Positions 1 through 6,216 of a DNA stretch of 6,450 nt are shown in pieces. This DNA is from Acetobacteraceae bacterium (lineage in GTDB: Bacteria > Pseudomonadota > Alphaproteobacteria > Acetobacterales > Acetobacteraceae). The stretch is taken from assembly GCA_947446625.1 (NCBI GenBank), contig CANFIE010000233.1, forward strand, positions 1 through 6,450, read 5' to 3'. The notes below the pieces were generated by a model. The model did not search any database. It had not been told where the DNA came from and worked only from the letters and a program-made list of their open reading frames with translations. The position numbers and the translations under genes were made by a program. Within the stretch, counting starts at the first letter, position 1. Each line of letters begins with the position of its first letter.

Positions 1-909
1 CGGCGGCGGCTGGCGCTGGTGGGGTTTGGGCTGGTGGCAACCTCGGTACTGGCGGGGGCGGCGACCACGCCGTTTGGGCTGTACCATTTTGGCCGGTTGC
101 AGCTTTACGGCGTGGCGGCGAATGCGGTGGCGGTGCCGATCACCTCGGTACTGGTGATGCCGGCGGGGATGGCGGCGGTGGCGCTGATGCCGCTGGGGTT
201 GGAAGACCTGGCCCTGGTGCCGATGCGCTGGGGGGTGGAGGCGACGCTGGCCGTGGCGCATTGGGTGGCAGCCTGGCCGGGGGCGGCGCTGACCGCCAGG
301 CCGATGCCGCTGTGGGGCTTGGGGGTGGTGGCCTTTGGCATGTTGTGGCTGTGCCTGTGGCAGGGCGGCTGGCGGGTTTGGGGCGCGCCGCTGCTGGTGC
401 TGGGGCTGCTGAGCGGCAGCTTTGCGCGGCCACCGGATGTGCTGATTTCGGCCGATGCGCGGCTGGTGGCGGTGCGCACCGAGGAGGGGGTGTTCTGGCA
501 GCGGCTATCAGGCGCCAGCAACTTCACCCGCGACATGTGGCTGCGGCTATGGGGCGAAACCACGGGGGCGGCGCTGCCGGCGCAGGGCGGGCCGGCGGGG
601 GTGAGTTGCCAGGGTGGGCGCTGCCTGCTGCGGGCCGAGCCGGCTGTGGTGCTGTTGCAGCGCGGCGCGCCGGGGCGGGAGGATTGTGCCGGCGCGGCGC
701 TGGTGATCGCGACCGAGCCGGTGCGGGGGCGCTGCCGGGCACGGGTGGTGGACCGCTTCAGCGTTTGGCGCGAGGGGGCGCATGCGGTGTGGTTCAGGCC
801 GGGGGGCGTCGAGGTGCTGAGCGACCGGGCCTGGCGGGGGGACCGGCCCTGGGTGCCGCCGCTGCCGGCCCCGCGCGGTAGCGGGGAGCCATTGGCGCCG
901 GTTGAGTGA
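1..909 (+). CDS. comEC: ComEC/Rec2-family DNA-uptake channel protein, C-terminal part (5' end outside window)
   Basis: The frame is open from base 1 and ends at TGA 907-909, giving the last 302 residues of a longer protein. The first GTG in frame (19) is not a credible start because coding sequence runs through it from the window edge. The stretch around residues 18-55 (TTPFGLYHF, then GVAANAVAVPI and MPAG) matches the conserved ComEC pattern of an HF followed by GxxxN and a Pro-rich membrane turn. About four or five hydrophobic segments occupy residues 4-145, followed by a soluble tail of about 155 residues. ComEC proteins form the inner-membrane channel for transformation DNA. No HxHxDH metallo-beta-lactamase motif is visible in the tail, which contains several Cys residues and ends with DRFSVW...RPWV, as I recall for alphaproteobacterial homologues. 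It is convergent with lexA, with a 9-base gap and no visible terminator between them. Confidence 0.9.
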   Translation, partial: RRRLALVGFGLVATSVLAGAATTPFGLYHFGRLQLYGVAANAVAVPITSVLVMPAGMAAVALMPLGLEDLALVPMRWGVEATLAVAHWVAAWPGAALTARPMPLWGLGVVAFGMLWLCLWQGGWRVWGAPLLVLGLLSGSFARPPDVLISADARLVAVRTEEGVFWQRLSGASNFTRDMWLRLWGETTGAALPAQGGPAGVSCQGGRCLLRAEPAVVLLQRGAPGREDCAGAALVIATEPVRGRCRARVVDRFSVWREGAHAVWFRPGGVEVLSDRAWRGDRPWVPPLPAPRGSGEPLAPVE

Positions 910-918
910 TCTTTCGGA

Positions 919-1647
919 TTAGTACTTCCGCAGCAGGCCGATGAGGCGGCCCTGCACGCGCACGCGGTCTGGCCCGAAGATGCGGGTTTCGAAGGCCGGG
1001 TTGGCGGCTTCCAGCGCGATGGAGTTGCCGCGGCGGCGCAGGCGCTTCAGCGTCACCTCGTTGTCGTCCACCAGGGCCACCACGATGGCGCCGTTCTCGG
1101 CCACGTCGCCGCGCTTGATGATGACGGTATCGCCATCAAGGATGCCGGCCTCGATCATCGATTCGCCGGCGACTTCCAGGGCGTAGTGGTCGCCCATGCC
1201 GAGCAGCGCGGCGGGGACTTCCACGCTGCTGCCGGTGTCTCGCATGGCTTCAATGGGCAGGCCGGCGGCGATGCGGCCATAGAGTGGCAGGTGGACGGCG
1301 GCGGCTTCATTCGCCGGCTTGGCCACGCCCTGCATGTTGCTGGCGAAATTGCCGCGAATGACGTTGGGGGCGAAGGGCGCTTCCTTCGGTGCGGCGGGCG
1401 CTGGCGCGGCGGCGGCACGGCGCGGGGCCATGCTCTCCGGCAGGCGAATGACCTCCAGCGCGCGGGCGCGATGGGCGCGGCGCTTGAGGAAACCGCGTTC
1501 CTCCAGCGCCGTGATCAGCCGGTGGATGCCGGACTTGGACTTCAGGGTCAGCGCCTCCTTCATTTCCTCGAAGGAGGGCGAGAAGCCGGTCTCGCGCAGG
1601 TGTTTGTCGATGAAGATCAGCAATTCGTGCTGCTTGCGGGTGAGCAT
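919..1647 (-). CDS. lexA: LexA SOS-response repressor
   Basis: This 242-residue protein is the self-cleaving repressor of DNA-damage genes. It starts MLTRKQHELL, the usual LexA N-terminus, and residues 1-65 form the winged helix-turn-helix. An Ala/Pro-rich linker (about 75-95) follows, then the peptidase domain. Cleavage should fall at Ala128-Gly129 in GRIAAGLP. The catalytic Ser163 is in GESM and Lys201 is in TLKRL. The spacings (35 and 38 residues) match E. coli LexA (Ala84, Ser119, Lys156). It is longer than the 202-residue E. coli protein because of the linker, as is common in alphaproteobacteria. An in-frame ATG ten codons upstream (1677) was rejected: the ATG at 1645-1647 has GGAGG seven bases before it and matches the family N-terminus. 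Its promoter carries a LexA box, so autoregulation is expected. It is separated from moeA by about 250 bases. Confidence 0.96.
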   Translation of the reverse strand: MLTRKQHELLIFIDKHLRETGFSPSFEEMKEALTLKSKSGIHRLITALEERGFLKRRAHRARALEVIRLPESMAPRRAAAAPAPAAPKEAPFAPNVIRGNFASNMQGVAKPANEAAAVHLPLYGRIAAGLPIEAMRDTGSSVEVPAALLGMGDHYALEVAGESMIEAGILDGDTVIIKRGDVAENGAIVVALVDDNEVTLKRLRRRGNSIALEAANPAFETRIFGPDRVRVQGRLIGLLRKY

Positions 1648-1694
1648 AGACTGTCCTCCGTGCCCGCGCCGCCGCATGGCGCCAAGCCTGCGGC

Positions 1695-1709
1695 GAACAA
1701 ACCGGGAAT
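1695..1709. promoter_or_regulatory. Possible second, degenerate LexA half-site pair
   Basis: GAAC AAACCGG GAAT on the plus strand keeps the N7 spacing of the LexA box with one mismatch in the second tetrad. It lies 24 bases (centre to centre) from the perfect box, just downstream of the predicted transcription start and between promoter and lexA. A second operator could allow cooperative repression, but a one-mismatch match of this short motif may be chance. Confidence 0.35.
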
Positions 1710-1718
1710 CACAGGGAT

Positions 1719-1733
1719 GTTCTATGGAAGTTC
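1719..1733 (-). promoter_or_regulatory. LexA operator (SOS box) of lexA
   Basis: The sequence GTTCTATGGAAGTTC fits the alphaproteobacterial LexA consensus GTTC-N7-GTTC exactly (read GAAC-N7-GAAC on the coding strand). It covers the -10 element of the predicted lexA promoter, so bound LexA would block RNA polymerase. The expected result is negative autoregulation with induction after DNA damage. The motif match is seen directly; binding is inferred from the known alphaproteobacterial operator. Confidence 0.85.
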
Positions 1734-1747
1734 CCGAATCGGGTCAA
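1719..1747 (-). promoter_or_regulatory. Probable sigma70-type promoter of lexA
   Basis: On the minus strand TTGACC (1747-1742, five of six bases of TTGACA) is followed after exactly 17 bases by TAGAAC (1724-1719, four of six bases of TATAAT). It lies in a patch that is clearly AT-richer than the surroundings. Transcription would start near 1712, leaving a leader of about 65 bases before the lexA ATG at 1647. The -10 hexamer is contained in the LexA box, which supports the assignment. The hexamers were found by eye; no start site has been measured. Confidence 0.65.
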
Positions 1748-1753
1748 CAGAAT

Positions 1754-1762
1754 TGTGGATAA
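1754..1762 (-). promoter_or_regulatory. DnaA-box consensus 9-mer upstream of the lexA promoter
   Basis: The minus strand reads TTATCCACA, a perfect match to the DnaA box consensus, seven bases upstream of the -35 element of lexA. A single box without an AT-rich unwinding element or box cluster does not make an origin. If functional it would be a site where DnaA modulates lexA transcription. The match is certain; the function is unproven. Confidence 0.4.
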
Positions 1763-1810
1763 CTATTGGTTAAAACAAGAACGTGGAGGGTAAGGGTTTG
1801 CCCTCAAACA

Positions 1811-1890
1811 TCGGGCGGCGGGCCTCCGCCCGCCTTGGCTTCGCCGCATAGGCGGCGGCGGCCATTCGGCGGCTCGGCCCGTTGGGCCGG
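1811..1890. repeat. GC-rich intergenic element with three short inverted repeats
   Basis: This stretch between moeA and the lexA control region contains three hairpin-forming inverted repeats. They are GGCGGGC/GCCCGCC with a 4-base loop (1817-1834), CGCCGC/GCGGCG with a 4-base loop (1842-1857), and CGGCCC/GGGCCG with a 3-base loop (1875-1889). There is no convincing ORF and no long T run. It may be the 3' structure of the moeA transcript or a copy of a dispersed palindromic repeat. I cannot tell which from one window. Confidence 0.45.
1875..1889 (-). terminator. Hairpin just after moeA, possible transcript 3' end
   Basis: CGGCCC and GGGCCG pair over the loop AAC on the minus strand, starting seven bases after the moeA stop (TGA 1899-1897). 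No U tract follows, so it is not a canonical intrinsic terminator. It could protect the 3' end or act with Rho. It is the best-placed structure for the end of the trp-moa operon. Confidence 0.3.
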
Positions 1891-1896
1891 ACTATG

Positions 1897-3099
1897 TCAA
1901 ATGCCGATGGCGTCGAGCGAGATGATGTCCACCCATTCGCCGGCCGGCAGCGGCGGGGCGTGCGGGGCGCGCAGAATCAGCGCCTCGGCACGTGCCAGGG
2001 TCTTCAGCATGGAGGAATCCTGCGCCGGGAAGGCGGTGGCCACCAGCGTGTCGCCCTGCATCTCCAGCCGGGCGCGCAGATGGTCGTAGCGCTTGTCGTT
2101 CTCGGCCAGGCCGGTGCCGGTGCGGGCGCGCAGCGTGGGCGGCGGCGCGGCCTTGCCACCGCCCAGAATGGCCAGGGCCGGCAGCAGGAATTGCACGGCG
2201 CAGACCAGGGCGGAAACCGGGTTGCCGGGCAGGCCCAGCAGCGGCGTGCCCAGCAGGCTGCCCCAGATCAGCGGCTTGCCCGGGCGCATGGCGATTTGCC
2301 AGAAATCCAGCGTGAAGCCCTGCGGGCCCAGTGCGGCCTGGACGAGATCATGGTCGCCCACGCTGGCGCCGCCGGTGGTGACCAGCATGTCGCAGCTGCG
2401 GGCGGCGCGGGCGGCCTCGGCAATGGCGTCGCGGTCATCCGGCGCAATGGGCAGCACCACGGGTTCGCCGCCGCCGGCCCGCACCAGGGCGGCCAGGGCA
2501 TGGGCGTTGCTGCTGACAATGCCGCCGGGGGGCAGCGGGTCGCCGGGCAGGGCGATTTCGTCGCCGGTGGCCAGAATGGCGATGCGCGGCTGGCGATGCA
2601 CCTGGAGCCAGGGGTGGTTGCTGGCGGCGGCTAGGCCGATGTCGCGCGCCGTCAGCCGGCGGCCGGCAGGCAGCAGGGCTTCGCCGGCCGAGAAATCCAG
2701 CCCTGCGGGGCGAATCCAGCGAGCGGGGCGGACAGCCTCGTTCACCGTCACCTGGCCGGGGGCGGCGGTGGCGTCCTCCTGCAATAGAATGGCATCGGCG
2801 CCGGGGGGCACGAAGGCGCCGGTGAAGATGCGGACGGCCTGGCCGGGGCCGACGCTGCCGGGGAAGGGATGGCCGGCCGGGGCCTCGCCGATGACGGCCA
2901 GGGTGGCGCCCAGCGTGGCGTCGGCGGCGCGGACGGCGTAGCCATCCATCGCCGAGACATCAGCCGGCGGCTGGGTGACGCGGGAGAGCACCGGGCTGGC
3001 CAGCACGCGGCCCCAGCCCTGGGCCAGCGGCACCGTCTCGGCCGTGGTGGGGCCAAGGCTGGCGAGGATGCGGGCGCGGGCTTCTTCCAACGGGATCAT
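1897..3099 (-). CDS. moeA: Molybdopterin molybdenumtransferase MoeA
   Basis: This 400-residue protein inserts molybdate into adenylylated molybdopterin, the last step of basic molybdenum-cofactor synthesis, in the cytoplasm. The length is close to E. coli MoeA (411). Family motifs appear in order: PPADVSAMDGYA (44-55), IFTGAFVPPGAD (91-102), LATGDEI (176-182), TTGGASVGDHD (241-251, the MPT-binding fold), MRPGKP (271-276) and GLPGNPVSA (289-297). A C-terminal beta domain (about 320-400) follows. Asp52 and Asp180 sit where the family has its essential acidic residues. The ATG overlaps the moaC stop by one base (TGATG), with only a weak AAGG upstream, so its translation probably depends on moaC. 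It is the last gene of the operon; GC-rich hairpins follow its stop. Confidence 0.96.
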   Translation of the reverse strand: MIPLEEARARILASLGPTTAETVPLAQGWGRVLASPVLSRVTQPPADVSAMDGYAVRAADATLGATLAVIGEAPAGHPFPGSVGPGQAVRIFTGAFVPPGADAILLQEDATAAPGQVTVNEAVRPARWIRPAGLDFSAGEALLPAGRRLTARDIGLAAASNHPWLQVHRQPRIAILATGDEIALPGDPLPPGGIVSSNAHALAALVRAGGGEPVVLPIAPDDRDAIAEAARAARSCDMLVTTGGASVGDHDLVQAALGPQGFTLDFWQIAMRPGKPLIWGSLLGTPLLGLPGNPVSALVCAVQFLLPALAILGGGKAAPPPTLRARTGTGLAENDKRYDHLRARLEMQGDTLVATAFPAQDSSMLKTLARAEALILRAPHAPPLPAGEWVDIISLDAIGI

Positions 3100-3602
3100 C
3101 AGTCGGCCTTGTAGGTGCCGGACTTGCCGCCGGTTTTTTCCACCAGGCGCACGGCTTCAATGCGCATGCCGCGGTCGGCGGCCTTGCACATGTCGTACAC
3201 CGTCAGCGCCGCTACCGTGACCGCGGTCAGCGCTTCCATCTCTACCCCGGTGCGGCCCACCAGCTTTGCCAGCGCCTCGATCTCGATGGCGTCGGGCGCG
3301 GCGATGGTGAGGTCCACCGTCACCTTGGTCAGCGCCAGGGGGTGGCAGAGCGGGATGAGGTCGCTGGTTTTTTTCGCCGCCATGATGCCGGCGAGGCGGG
3401 CGACGCCCAGAACATCGCCCTTGCCGACCTGCCCGCCCTGGATCAGCGCCAGGGTGGCCGGCGCCATGGTGATGCGGCCCCGGGCCACGGCCACGCGTTC
3501 GGTTTCGCCCTTGGTGGAGACATCCACCATGGCGGCGCGGCCGGCCTCGTCGAAATGGGTCAGCCGCGTTGAGGTTTCAGCGGGGGAGGGTTCAGAGGGC
3601 AT
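3099..3602 (-). CDS. moaC: Cyclic pyranopterin monophosphate synthase MoaC
   Basis: This 167-residue protein converts the MoaA product (3',8-cyclo-7,8-dihydro-GTP) to cyclic pyranopterin monophosphate in molybdenum-cofactor synthesis. It has the typical N-terminus LTHFDEAGRAAMVDVS (14-29), then AAKKTSDLIPLCHP (75-88; His87 in LCHP), GVEMEA (119-124) and VYDMCKA (135-141; Asp137 and Lys140). These are the active-site elements of the family, and the length is near E. coli MoaC (161). The ATG at 3602 lies inside the end of trpC (11-base overlap) and has no good Shine-Dalgarno of its own, which points to coupling with trpC. Residues 77-79 are encoded by a run of seven A's, the only such run in this gene, but it does not form a canonical slippery heptamer. 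Confidence 0.96.
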   Translation of the reverse strand: MPSEPSPAETSTRLTHFDEAGRAAMVDVSTKGETERVAVARGRITMAPATLALIQGGQVGKGDVLGVARLAGIMAAKKTSDLIPLCHPLALTKVTVDLTIAAPDAIEIEALAKLVGRTGVEMEALTAVTVAALTVYDMCKAADRGMRIEAVRLVEKTGGKSGTYKAD

Positions 3603-4422
3603 GGACCAATTCGCGGGCGGCGGCGGTCACGTCGGTCTGCCGCATCAGGTGCTCACCCACCAGAATGCAGCGGGCGCCGGCCTCGGCCATGCGGCGCACA
3701 TCCTCGGGGCTGCGGATGCCGCTTTCGGCCACCGGAATGCGGTCGGCCGGCACCAGGGGGGCCAGACGCTCGGTGGTGGCGATATCGGTTTGCAGCGTTT
3801 TCAGGTTGCGGTTGTTCACGCCGATCAGCCGCAGGTTCAGCCCCAGGGCGCGGTCCAGCTCGCGCTCGTCATGCACCTCGGCCAGAATCGACATGTCGAG
3901 GCTGCGGGCGGTGCTGACGAGTTCCTCGGCCATCGAGTCCTCCAGCGCCGCCATGATGACGAGGATGCAGTCGGCGCCCATGGCGCGGCTTTCAAACACC
4001 TGCCAGGGGTCGATCATGAAGTCCTTGCGCAGCACCGGCAGATTGCAGGCGGCGCGGGCGGCGATGAGATCCTCGCGCCGGCCCTGGAACCAGGGGCCGT
4101 CGGTGAGGACGGAGAGGCAGCTGGCCTCGCCCTCGGCATAGGCGCGGGCCAGGCTCGGCGGGTCGAAGGGGTCGCGGATCAGCCCGCCGCTGGGCGAGGC
4201 GCGCTTGATTTCGGCGATCAGCCCAATGCGGCCCCAGGCCACGGCGTCGCACAGCGCGGCGGCGAAGTCGCGGGTCGGCTCGGCGGCGGCGGCCAGGCGC
4301 TCGATTTCGGCCTGTGGGGTAATGGTGCGGCGCTCACGCACCTCGGCGGCCTTGTCCGCCAGGATTTTGGCCAGCGTGTCAGACACCGCACTGCCGGGGG
4401 TGATGATATGGGGGGCATTCAT
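3592..4422 (-). CDS. trpC: Indole-3-glycerol phosphate synthase TrpC
   Basis: This 276-residue TIM-barrel enzyme closes the indole ring, making indole-3-glycerol phosphate from 1-(o-carboxyphenylamino)-1-deoxyribulose 5-phosphate. Active-site motifs are all present: IAEIKRASPSGG (69-80; Glu71, Lys73), SVLTDGPWFQG (104-114), LRKDFMID (131-138; Lys133), AEVH (Glu182), GVNNRNL (201-207) and AESGI (Glu233, Ser234). The C-terminal LVGEHLMR binds phosphate. There is no TrpF domain, so this is a single-function enzyme and trpF must be elsewhere. The start ATG overlaps the trpD stop as ATGA, with GAAGG about 13 bases upstream inside trpD. The stop overlaps the moaC start by 11 bases. Confidence 0.97.
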   Translation of the reverse strand: MNAPHIITPGSAVSDTLAKILADKAAEVRERRTITPQAEIERLAAAAEPTRDFAAALCDAVAWGRIGLIAEIKRASPSGGLIRDPFDPPSLARAYAEGEASCLSVLTDGPWFQGRREDLIAARAACNLPVLRKDFMIDPWQVFESRAMGADCILVIMAALEDSMAEELVSTARSLDMSILAEVHDERELDRALGLNLRLIGVNNRNLKTLQTDIATTERLAPLVPADRIPVAESGIRSPEDVRRMAEAGARCILVGEHLMRQTDVTAAARELVHAL

Positions 4423-5429
4423 GGGGCGCAGGCGTCCTTCAGGCGGGACAGAACAAGGGTAGCGGCGCCGGTATCCACGGCCCGGGCCGCCTTGGCAACG
4501 CCTGCCTTGAGATCGGTGGCCTGGTCGGCCACCACAAGGGCGGCGGCGGCGTTCAGCAGCACGATATCGCGGTAGGCACCGGGGGCGCCGGCCAGCAGGG
4601 CCTGCAGGGCGGCGGCGTTCTCGGCTGGCTCACCGCCCTTGATCGCCTCGGGCGGGGCACGGGTGAGGCCGGCATCCTCGGGCGTGATGGTGAATTCGCG
4701 GAACTGGCCATGCGCCAGCTCCACCACCTGGGTCGGGCCGGAGAGGGCGATTTCGTCCAGGCCCTGGCCGTGGACCAGCCAGGCCTTTTCGGTGCCCAGG
4801 CGGGCCAGGGTTTCCGCCATGGGGCGCAGCCATTGGGTGCTGAAGGCGCCGGTGAGCTGGCGCTTGACCCGGGCCGGATTGGCCAGGGGGCCAAGCAGGT
4901 TGAAGATGGTGCGGGTGCCGAGTTCGACGCGCGGGCCGGCGGCGTGGCGCAGCGCTGAATGATGGCGCGGGGCCATGAGGAAGCACATGCCGGCCGTGGC
5001 CAGCACCTGGGGCAGGCGGTCCAGCGGTACGTCCAGGTTCAGGCCCAGGGCCGAGAGGGCATCCGCCGCGCCGGATTTGGAGGAGAGCGCCCGGTTGCCG
5101 TGCTTGGCCACCGGCACGCCGCAGGCCGCCACCACCATGGCGGTGGCGGTGCTGATGTTGAGGCTGCCGGAGGCGTCTCCGCCGGTGCCGACGATGTCCA
5201 TGGTGCCGGGCGGGGCTTCCACCGCCGTCATCCGGGCCAGCATGGCGCGGACGGCGCCGGTCATCTCGGCCACCGTCTCGCCCCGCACGCGCATGGCCAT
5301 GACCAGGCCGGCGATCTGCGCCGGGGTGGCCTCGCCGGCCATGATGATACCGAAGGCGGCCTCGGCCTCGGATTCGGCCAGGGTTTCGCCCGCGGCCAGG
5401 CGGGCGAGGGCCGGCTTGAGGCTGTTCAC
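4419..5429 (-). CDS. trpD: Anthranilate phosphoribosyltransferase TrpD
   Basis: This 336-residue enzyme transfers phosphoribose from PRPP to anthranilate. An N-terminal helical part (1-70) is followed by GTGGD (81-85) and NIST (91-94) for PRPP, then KHGNR (109-113). ELGTRTIFNLLGPLANP (169-185) includes the anthranilate-channel Arg167 just before it. The GLDEI motif (223-227) supplies Asp225 and Glu226 for magnesium. Length and motif order are normal. The start is GTG (5429-5427), overlapping the trpG stop as GTGA. The N-terminus (NSLKPALARLAAGETL) matches family members, so no later start is needed. No strong Shine-Dalgarno is seen, consistent with coupling to trpG. Confidence 0.97.
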   Translation of the reverse strand: MNSLKPALARLAAGETLAESEAEAAFGIIMAGEATPAQIAGLVMAMRVRGETVAEMTGAVRAMLARMTAVEAPPGTMDIVGTGGDASGSLNISTATAMVVAACGVPVAKHGNRALSSKSGAADALSALGLNLDVPLDRLPQVLATAGMCFLMAPRHHSALRHAAGPRVELGTRTIFNLLGPLANPARVKRQLTGAFSTQWLRPMAETLARLGTEKAWLVHGQGLDEIALSGPTQVVELAHGQFREFTITPEDAGLTRAPPEAIKGGEPAENAAALQALLAGAPGAYRDIVLLNAAAALVVADQATDLKAGVAKAARAVDTGAATLVLSRLKDACAP

Positions 5430-6019
5430 GCCAGGGCGCCGAGCTTCACCCCGGCCAGGGTGAGGAAGTTGCGCAACAGGTCATGCCCATGCTGGCTGGC
5501 GATGCTTTCCGGGTGGAATTGCACGCCCCAGACCGGCTTTTCCCGGTGGGCCAGGCCCATGATGAGGCCGTCCTCGGTCCAGGCCGTGGCTTCCAGCTCG
5601 GGTGGCAGGTCGTCTCGGCGCACCACCAGGGAATGGTAGCGGGTGGCGCGGAAGGGGCTGGGCAGGCCGGCAAAAATGTCGGTGCCCTTGTGGTGGATGT
5701 CCCACACCTTGCCGTGGACTGGTTCCGGTGCGCGCACCACGGTGCCGCCGAAGGCCTGGCCGATGGCCTGGTGGCCGAGGCAGACGCCCATCAGCGGCAC
5801 CCCCGCCGCCGCCGCCGCGCCGATGAGGGGCAGGCAGATGCCGGCCTCGTTCGGCGTGCAGGGGCCAGGGGAGAGCACGATCGCCTCCGGCCGGAGCGCG
5901 AGGGCTTCCTGGCTGGTGAGGGCGTTGTTACGCCGCACCTCCACCGCTACCCCGAGATCCCCGAGGAAGTGGTAGAGGTTGAACGTAAAGCTATCAAAGT
6001 TGTCGATCAGCAGGATCAT
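5426..6019 (-). CDS. trpG: Anthranilate synthase glutaminase subunit TrpG (possibly shared with p-aminobenzoate synthase)
   Basis: This 197-residue class-I glutamine amidotransferase supplies ammonia to TrpE for anthranilate synthesis. It shows the N-terminal LLIDNFDSFTFNL (3-15), the oxyanion segment SPGPCTPNEAG (50-60) and the nucleophile Cys80 in GVCLGHQ. HGK (102-104), YHSL (128-131) and the His169/Glu171 pair in QFHPES complete the family pattern. It is a stand-alone subunit, not fused to TrpE, and trpE is not in the window. Proteins of this type often also serve as PabA; the sequence cannot decide this. The ATG (6019-6017) overlaps the stop of a 44-codon ORF as ATGA. The bases before it (CTCAACCCACC) contain no Shine-Dalgarno, so it probably relies on coupling from that ORF. 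Confidence 0.96.
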   Translation of the reverse strand: MILLIDNFDSFTFNLYHFLGDLGVAVEVRRNNALTSQEALALRPEAIVLSPGPCTPNEAGICLPLIGAAAAAGVPLMGVCLGHQAIGQAFGGTVVRAPEPVHGKVWDIHHKGTDIFAGLPSPFRATRYHSLVVRRDDLPPELEATAWTEDGLIMGLAHREKPVWGVQFHPESIASQHGHDLLRNFLTLAGVKLGALA

Positions 6020-6150
6020 GGTGGGTTGAGTCTATCGGCCGGGGCCGGGGCGGGGTCAAGCGATGCCGGTGGGGTGGCCGGTTGGGGCTGCGGCGGCGGC
6101 GCCAGGGCCGGGCCGGAACAGACATCGAAATCATAGGGTGTGCGTTGCAT
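6016..6150 (-). CDS. Small proline-rich ORF (44 aa) coupled to trpG, function unknown
   Basis: I do not recognise this protein. It begins MQRTPYDFDVCSGPAL and continues as a Pro/Ala-rich tail (APPPQPQPATPP..., ending DRLNPP); about 16 of 44 residues are Pro. There is no signal peptide or membrane segment. Support for translation: AGGAG (6161-6157) lies six bases before the ATG (6150-6148), the best-placed ribosome site in the operon, and its TGA overlaps the trpG ATG as ATGA. That is the same kind of junction as trpG-trpD and trpD-trpC. TrpG itself lacks a ribosome site, so this ORF may serve to load ribosomes onto trpG. It contains no Trp codon, so it is not the attenuation peptide. It carries a PPP motif (residues 18-20) that may slow ribosomes. 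Conservation outside this genome is untested. Confidence 0.6.
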   Translation of the reverse strand: MQRTPYDFDVCSGPALAPPPQPQPATPPASLDPAPAPADRLNPP

Positions 6151-6156
6151 CTGGGG

Positions 6157-6161
6157 CTCCT
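6157..6161 (-). promoter_or_regulatory. Shine-Dalgarno of the 44-codon ORF
   Basis: AGGAG on the minus strand is separated from the ATG at 6150 by six bases (CCCCAG), an ideal spacing. It decides the start of the small ORF. It is the only good ribosome site between the attenuator and trpG, so translation of trpG probably begins from ribosomes loaded here. Confidence 0.65.
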
Positions 6162-6216
6162 GAAGGGTGGGGCCGCTTGCTCCGCTGGGGGGTATTGTGC
6201 GTGGTCAGTCAGGCAC

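Noticed and set aside
1648..1677. Ten-codon N-terminal extension of LexA from an ATG at 1677
   Set aside because: The internal ATG at 1647 has GGAGG at ideal spacing and begins with the conserved LexA N-terminus; the extension (RRRGHGGQS) would run over that ribosome site.
1750..1763. Resemblance of AATTGTGGATAAC to a lac-type operator
   Set aside because: It lacks the dyad symmetry and the second half of the operator; the resemblance is explained by the DnaA-box sequence.
1766..2089. Plus-strand ORF across the moeA end and GC-rich spacer
   Set aside because: Its coding sequence is mostly antisense to moeA or inverted-repeat spacer, with Arg/Pro/Ser-rich low-complexity composition and no ribosome site.
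3368..3374. Run of seven A's (minus strand) in moaC as a possible frameshift site
   Set aside because: In frame it reads GCG AAA AAA ACC, encoding the conserved AAKKT; the base before the two Lys codons is G, so it is not a canonical slippery heptamer, and MoaC is full length in frame.
3115..4575. 486-codon plus-strand ORF opposite moaC and trpC
   Set aside because: It is a long open frame antisense to two well-conserved genes, as expected at high GC; the protein resembles no known family and has no recognisable domain.
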